A stretch of DNA of 64,000 nucleotides. It comes from Salinicola halophilus (lineage in GTDB: Bacteria; Pseudomonadota; Gammaproteobacteria; Pseudomonadales; Halomonadaceae). Position numbers and translations under genes: made by a program. Of this stretch, positions 57,854-64,000 are shown piece by piece; within the stretch, counting starts at the first letter, position 1; every line of letters begins with the position of its first letter. Location of the stretch: the NCBI RefSeq assembly GCF_003206155.1, contig NZ_PZJV01000002.1, forward strand, positions 124,001 through 188,000, read 5' to 3'. The notes under the pieces are model-generated. The model was given only the letters and a program-made list of their open reading frames with translations, searched no databases and was not told where the DNA came from.

Positions 57854-58120
57854 TGCTGGGGGTTAATTTATTTTAGTCGTTGAGTTATGTTTGCCTCTTA
57901 TAAGTGTCTCTAGGCAGATTCAAAATCGGTTTGTCGATTGCTCTCTTCGGATTTTAAAAAGTAAGCGTGCATTCGTTCATCGGTTGACCCTCTTCCTTGC
58001 CGCCAAACACTCTGTCCTACTGGCACCCGCCAGACGCGCGTTCTAACCTCCCTCCCATCCATTTCGCACTCAACACGGGCGCGCGCGAACGTACCGCGCC
58101 TAAAGACTGGAGGTCAGCCA

Positions 58121-58771
58121 ATGAAAGTCCTAGTGATCGGCGCAACGGGCGGTATCGGTTCTCGGCTACTGCCGATGTTGATCGGCAACGGGCATGAGGT
58201 GGTCGGGCTGCACCGTAAGCCGGGGCAGGCGTCGGCGATCGAGCAGGCCGGCGGTCAGGCGGTGCTGGGGGACATCATCACGATGTCGGTCGATGATCTC
58301 GCCCAGGCAGCCAGCGGCTGCGACGCCATCGTCTTCTCCGCGGGGGCGGCGGGGAGTGGCCCGGACAGAACCACGGCGATCGACGGCGACGGGCCGATCA
58401 AAGCGGTCGAGGCGGCGCGGGCGGCGGGTGTCTCGCGGTTCTATCTCGTTTCGGCGTTCCCCGAGGCGGGTCGGGGCGGGGAGCCCAAGCCGGGGTTCGA
58501 GCACTACATGGCGGAGAAGAAGCGCGCGGACGTGGCGGTCGCGGCCTCCGAGCTCGGCTGGGTCATTCTGCGTCCCGGCAAGCTGCTCGACGAGGCGGGC
58601 GCGGGTCGTGTCGCGCTGGGGGCGGCGCTGCCCTACGGGTCGGTCTCGCGGGATAGCGTGGCCCAGGTGCTGGCGGCGCTGCTGGAGACGCCGGCGGTCA
58701 CTGGTGAGATCCTGGAGCTGACGGACGGGGAAGTCGCCGTTGATGACGCGGTGAGCCGGCTGGTGCGCTAA
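58121..58771 (+). CDS. NAD(P)-binding atypical SDR family protein
   Basis: 216 residues with the N-terminal GATGGIGSRLLPML Rossmann motif and a fold of the atypical SDR5 group (YhfK/YwnB-like). Active-site Tyr and Lys are not in the classical YxxxK form (HYMAEKKRAD at about residue 127-136). Related proteins serve as NAD(P)H-dependent reductases or sensors of unknown substrate. GGAGG precedes the start. Confidence 0.85.
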   Translation: MKVLVIGATGGIGSRLLPMLIGNGHEVVGLHRKPGQASAIEQAGGQAVLGDIITMSVDDLAQAASGCDAIVFSAGAAGSGPDRTTAIDGDGPIKAVEAARAAGVSRFYLVSAFPEAGRGGEPKPGFEHYMAEKKRADVAVAASELGWVILRPGKLLDEAGAGRVALGAALPYGSVSRDSVAQVLAALLETPAVTGEILELTDGEVAVDDAVSRLVR

Positions 58772-58900
58772 CTCGCTGCGCTGGCGAAAGCGAGCTTTTT
58801 ATCGCGTCGTTCCATTGGCCGGTTTCATGAAGCCTCGGGTATGGGCGTTCTCGTGTGGAGCCTCCACGCCCTCTCCCCCTCTTTCACTGCGCTATCGGTA

Positions 58901-58919
58901 TTCGAGAATTATTATCGAA
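58901..58919 (+). promoter_or_regulatory. Fur box upstream of the cytochrome b561 gene
   Basis: TTCGAGAATTATTATCGAA: nine-base arms around T with one mismatch, and a good 7-1-7 Fur core. It shares CGAGAATTATT with the foxA site. 47 bp before the GTG start at 58967. Confidence 0.65.
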
Positions 58920-58966
58920 TGCGATATGGCATCATCCGTCACTCGCTGGAGGTGACGGAGAAGCGC

Positions 58967-59524
58967 GTGAACGAATCGAGAGGGTGGCGAGACGACGGCG
59001 AACGCTATGGCCGGGTCAGCCGCTGGCTTCACTGGAGTATCGCGGGGCTGCTGCTGACGCAGTTCACCACGGTGCTGGCCTGGCGCTGGCTGGGGAGTAC
59101 GCCGCTGACGCAGGCGCTGGCGGCAGTGGCGCCTCACGGGCTGGTCGGGCTGACGGTATTCGTATTGATGGCGGTGCGGTTGATCTGGGCCTGGGGGATG
59201 CGGGCGGCGAGCGCGCGGCCCATGCAGTCGGCAAATGCCGTCGGAGAGGCGGCGAGAGTGGGGCACATGATTCTGAATGCGCTGACGCTGTGCATTCCCG
59301 GCGCGGCGATTCTGCGCTCGTGGGCGTCCGGGCGGGGAATGGAGGTGTGGGGCGTGCGGTTCATTCCTGGCGCCGAGCGTCAGATGCCATTGCTGGAAAT
59401 GCCGGCGGATTGGCTGCACTCGACGCTTGCCTGGGCGCTGCTGGCGCTGGCGTTGGGGCATGGCGCGGCGGCGCTGTCGCACCGACTGATCGCGCGGGAT
59501 GGCACGCTACAGCGAATGCTCTAG
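58967..59524 (+). CDS. cytochrome b561 family protein
   Basis: 185 residues with four hydrophobic helices and histidines for haem: His in RWLHWSIAG (first helix), His in APHGLVG, His in ARVGHMILN and His in WLHSTLAW. A di-haem inner-membrane electron carrier of the YodB/CybB type that passes electrons between quinol and acceptors. The GTG at 58967 is preferred because GGAG precedes it and it gives the family's usual length. An in-frame ATG at 58841 or 58919 would place the Fur box inside or at the edge of the gene. Confidence 0.8.
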   Translation: MNESRGWRDDGERYGRVSRWLHWSIAGLLLTQFTTVLAWRWLGSTPLTQALAAVAPHGLVGLTVFVLMAVRLIWAWGMRAASARPMQSANAVGEAARVGHMILNALTLCIPGAAILRSWASGRGMEVWGVRFIPGAERQMPLLEMPADWLHSTLAWALLALALGHGAAALSHRLIARDGTLQRML

Positions 59525-59870
59525 TCGTGCCGGAAGAAAAAAGACTCGTTTGGGTTGAGAGCGCAAGCGCCGTCATCCAGGCCGAGTCAGGCGGTCGCAG
59601 GGAGCAACCCAAATCTTGCCGTCAGACGGCATATCCTCGAATCCGAATCCGCTCGAGTCTCGATTTATCATGGACTTGAGGGTTATCGGCGATAGGGTGT
59701 CCAGATTAACGGCTTCTATCTTTTTTTAACCTGGATTAAGCAGGGTAAAAAGTCGCCAATTCGTTCGACGGCGGTGACGGCATCGGGTTCAGTGGTGTCC
59801 GGCGATGGCCTGGGAAGGCATCACTGCCGGATTGGCCCGGTTGCGGGTCGAAGGCTGGGGCAGCTCGTGT
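59525..59870. other. interval between b561 and ybiI with a long inverted repeat
   Basis: No gene. Arms TTTGGGTTG (59549-59557) and CAACCCAAA (59605-59613) could pair over a 47-nt loop that itself is GC-rich, giving a structured RNA or weak terminator region between the convergent genes. Nothing else recognised. Confidence 0.4.
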
Positions 59871-60140
59871 TCAGCGCAGCTGGCTGTCCTTACTCGCGCG
59901 GCGGTTGTAGCCGCTGGCGTGCGTCTGGCGCTTGTCCGCCGCCGCCTGACACTCGATGCAGAGCCGCACACCGGGAACGGCCTCACGCCGCGCTTCGGGG
60001 ATCGGGGCCTCGCACTCCTCGCACTCCTCGAGGCTCGGCCCGTGGTGGTGAAGCCGCTCACGCGCTTCGCGAATGCCATCTTCCACGGTGCTATCGATCT
60101 GATCCTGAACCGCGCCGTCTTTTGCCCAGCCGCTGGCCAT
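59871..60140 (-). CDS. ybiI: DksA/TraR family C4-type zinc finger protein
   Basis: 89 residues, nearly the same as E. coli YbiI along its length: MASGWAKDGAVQDQI opening, zinc cysteines in CEECEAPIPEARREAVPG and CIEC, and the ending GYNRRASKDSQLR. Expected to be a small cytoplasmic DksA-like protein that may touch RNA polymerase. Function of YbiI is not firmly known. Convergent with b561, divergent from cstA. Confidence 0.92.
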   Translation of the reverse strand: MASGWAKDGAVQDQIDSTVEDGIREARERLHHHGPSLEECEECEAPIPEARREAVPGVRLCIECQAAADKRQTHASGYNRRASKDSQLR

Positions 60141-60180
60141 TGTCCGTCTCCCGAGTGGGTATCACCTAGATATGGGGCCA

Positions 60181-60197
60181 TTGCGCCCTGGGCGCAA
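60181..60197. promoter_or_regulatory. 17-bp palindrome between ybiI and cstA
   Basis: TTGCGCCC-T-GGGCGCAA, perfect 8-bp arms with one central base, in the divergent promoter interval. Too tight for a hairpin loop, so a protein operator is the likelier reading. Regulator unknown. Confidence 0.4.
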
Positions 60198-60373
60198 GTC
60201 AAAGCGCGATCTCCGGGCGCCGGAGCGCTGAAAGCGTGGGCCAGTGCCACCAAAGTCTAACTGCTGTGCCCAGTGCGTTTCCGTAGATTTGGCGTCGACT
60301 AGCTTGGGTCTTCCATTGGCCCAACGACGTTCCCGCCAGACGCACTCGCGTCGTCTCTCCCCAGGGGCCTGAC

Positions 60374-61846
60374 ATGATCACATTCATCGCATCGATCCTG
60401 CTGCTGATAGCGGGATATTTCACGTACGGCAAATTCGTGGAGCGGGTGTTCGTCGCCGACCGCAAGCGACGCACGCCGGCCTTCACGATGCGCGACGACA
60501 TCGACTACGTGCCGATGAAGTCCACGCGCAATTCCTTGATTCAGCTGCTCAATATCGCCGGTGTCGGGCCGATCTTCGGGCCGATTTTGGGCGCACTCTA
60601 CGGCCCGGTGGCGTTCGTCTGGATCGTCATCGGCTGCATCTTCGCCGGCGCGGTTCACGACTATCTCACCGGCATGATCTCGATCCGCAACCACGGCGCG
60701 CACCTGCCGCAGCTGGCGGGCAAGTTCCTGGGCAAGGCGATGAAGCACGTGGTCAACGGCTTCGCGATTCTGCTGTTGCTTCTGGTGGGCACGGTGTTCG
60801 TCACCTCGCCGGCGACGCTGCTTTCCAACATGACGTCGCTGTCGCTCACGCTGGTGACCCTGGTGATCTTCGCCTACTACCTGATCGCCACGCTGCTGCC
60901 GATCGACAAGGTGATCGGTCGCGTCTATCCCTACTTCGGCGCACTGCTGCTGTTCAGCGCGCTGGGCATCGGGCTGGGCATGCTCTTCACCGGCGCGCCG
61001 ATTCCGGAACTCTCGTTCCAGAACATGCATCCGGACAATGCGCCGATCTTCCCGCTGCTGTTCCTGACCATTTCCTGCGGGGCGCTGTCGGGCTTTCACG
61101 CGACGCAGACGCCGATCATCTCGCGCACCACGGAGAACGAGAGCAACGGTCGCAAGATCTTCTACGGCATGATGATCACCGAGGGCGTGATCGCGATGAT
61201 CTGGGCCGCGGCGGCAATGAGCCTGTTCCACGGTGACCAGTCGCTCTCCAGCGTGCTGGCCGCAGGCGGCCCGGCAGCGGTGGTGAGCGAAGTCTCTACC
61301 CACATGCTCGGTGCCATCGGCGGCACGCTAGCGATCCTGGGTGTCATCGTGCTGCCGATCACATCCGGCGACACGGCGTTTCGCAGCGCCCGCATGATCA
61401 TCGCGGACTACCTGAAGATCGATCAGCGCCCGATCGTGCGCCGCATTCTGATCGCCGCACCGCTGTTCGTGGTCTCCTACGCGCTGACGCACATGGACTT
61501 CACGCTGCTGTGGCGCTACTTCTCCTGGGCCAACCAGACCACCGCGGTCATCGCGCTGTGGGTGGCGACGATGTATCTGGTACTGGCGCGCAAGCCGCAT
61601 CTGATCACCTCCATCCCGGCGGTGTTCATGACCATGGCCACCTTCACCTACCTGGCCTACGCGCCCATCGGCTTCGGGCTTTCGCTGCAGATGAGCTACG
61701 TGGCGGCGGCCATCGGCACGCTGATCTGCATCGCGCTGTTCATGAAGCGGGTGCGGCGTCTCAGTGGCGGGATCTTCGCCGTCGACGAGCCGGAGGTGCC
61801 GGAGTTCCGCAACGGCCGGCCGGTGGAGACGCTCGCCGCGAGCTGA
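60374..61846 (+). CDS. CstA family carbon-starvation/pyruvate transporter
   Basis: 490 residues with about 13-14 hydrophobic segments. N-terminal FTYGKFVERVFVADRKRRTP, then GIAGVGPIFGPILGALYGP-like and GCIFAGAVHDYLTGMISIRN blocks, as in CstA. E. coli CstA and BtsT are about 700 residues; this is the shorter class in which the C-terminal membrane part is reduced. Members import peptides or pyruvate. Divergent from ybiI. A strong terminator follows. Confidence 0.88.
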   Translation: MITFIASILLLIAGYFTYGKFVERVFVADRKRRTPAFTMRDDIDYVPMKSTRNSLIQLLNIAGVGPIFGPILGALYGPVAFVWIVIGCIFAGAVHDYLTGMISIRNHGAHLPQLAGKFLGKAMKHVVNGFAILLLLLVGTVFVTSPATLLSNMTSLSLTLVTLVIFAYYLIATLLPIDKVIGRVYPYFGALLLFSALGIGLGMLFTGAPIPELSFQNMHPDNAPIFPLLFLTISCGALSGFHATQTPIISRTTENESNGRKIFYGMMITEGVIAMIWAAAAMSLFHGDQSLSSVLAAGGPAAVVSEVSTHMLGAIGGTLAILGVIVLPITSGDTAFRSARMIIADYLKIDQRPIVRRILIAAPLFVVSYALTHMDFTLLWRYFSWANQTTAVIALWVATMYLVLARKPHLITSIPAVFMTMATFTYLAYAPIGFGLSLQMSYVAAAIGTLICIALFMKRVRRLSGGIFAVDEPEVPEFRNGRPVETLAAS

Positions 61847-61867
61847 TCGAACTCACCGCCCAACGCA

Positions 61868-61899
61868 AACGGGCCCGCACCAATGGTGCGGGCCCGTTT
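61868..61899 (+). terminator. terminator between cstA-family gene and icd
   Basis: AACGGGCCCGCACCA and TGGTGCGGGCCCGTT arms with a two-base loop, then TCTGTTTT. Serves convergent genes. Confidence 0.85.
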
Positions 61900-61983
61900 C
61901 TGTTTTGCCGTCCACCAACACCGTGTGTCGGCAGCGGCGTCAGAGTGCCATCGCAGCCGCCCGGCGAACCGGGCGGCCGTCGA

Positions 61984-64000
<2,017 letters not shown>

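Larger units (their letters stand above)
57567..58120. other. right end of the island and spacer before the SDR gene
   Basis: No gene. Holds the 97-nt direct repeats, the right 16-bp repeat at 57838 and, from about 57990, GC-rich chromosomal DNA with the SDR promoter and a GGAGG ribosome site. Confidence 0.55.

Overview
The window is GC-rich chromosomal DNA from a gammaproteobacterium. A member of the Halomonadaceae (Halomonas, Salinicola or Kushneria type) fits best. That is an inference from the high-GC coding style, two betaine/choline-type binding proteins, a monomeric NADP isocitrate dehydrogenase, a YbiI-type zinc finger and a desferrioxamine-type siderophore locus. No rRNA gene or other species marker is present.

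Layout. 1-8.0 kb: class III CoA-transferase, GcvA-like LysR gene divergent from L-serine deaminase, a Crp/Fnr-type regulator, and a LysR gene divergent from the formaldehyde detoxification pair frmA-fghA. 8.1-11.1 kb: orphan choline/betaine binding protein, esterase and MtgA. 11.3-19.4 kb: an FCD/GntR regulator divergent from an aminotransferase, a large FAD/Fe-S 2-hydroxyacid dehydrogenase, a sodium/solute symporter and a sugar-dehydrogenase-like oxidoreductase. 19.5-26.5 kb: a TRAP transporter, a LysR regulator and the 5-oxoprolinase genes pxpABC. 26.5-31.7 kb: small secreted stress-type proteins (DUF4174, DUF4168, PRC-barrel), an AEC permease, and a quinone-oxidoreductase-like MDR enzyme divergent from a LysR gene. 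31.8-40 kb: SyrD/PvdE-type ABC exporter, a DUF4130/radical-SAM pair behind a LexA-like box, a second betaine binding protein, a RecQ-like helicase and a small M15-like protein.

40-54.6 kb is the iron region: an orphan FhuC-like ATPase, an unknown membrane protein, a GNAT enzyme, a FecI/PvdS-like ECF sigma factor, dfoC (acyltransferase fused to NIS synthetase), dfoA (lysine N-hydroxylase), dfoJ (decarboxylase), a FoxA/FhuA-like TonB receptor, an AraC/PchR-like activator, LpxO, a phosphopantetheinyl transferase and a small secreted protein. Fur-box-like sequences precede the exporter, sigma factor, dfoJ, receptor, AraC gene and, further on, cytochrome b561. Three 21-bp direct repeats just upstream of the receptor Fur box are a candidate operator for the AraC protein.

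At 55.2 kb a CAT-anticodon tRNA (probably tRNA-Ile2) marks the left edge of a 2.5-kb AT-rich island. A 16-bp copy of its anticodon-arm sequence recurs at 57.84 kb. The island holds a two-gene operon (membrane-anchored DUF2726 protein plus an unknown membrane protein) and two 97-nt direct repeats, but no integrase. This is the best candidate in the window for an undescribed accessory system. After it come an atypical SDR, cytochrome b561, YbiI, a CstA-family transporter and the 5'-truncated icd gene that runs off the window end. Short tandem repeats (6-23 bp units) at gene edges recur throughout.
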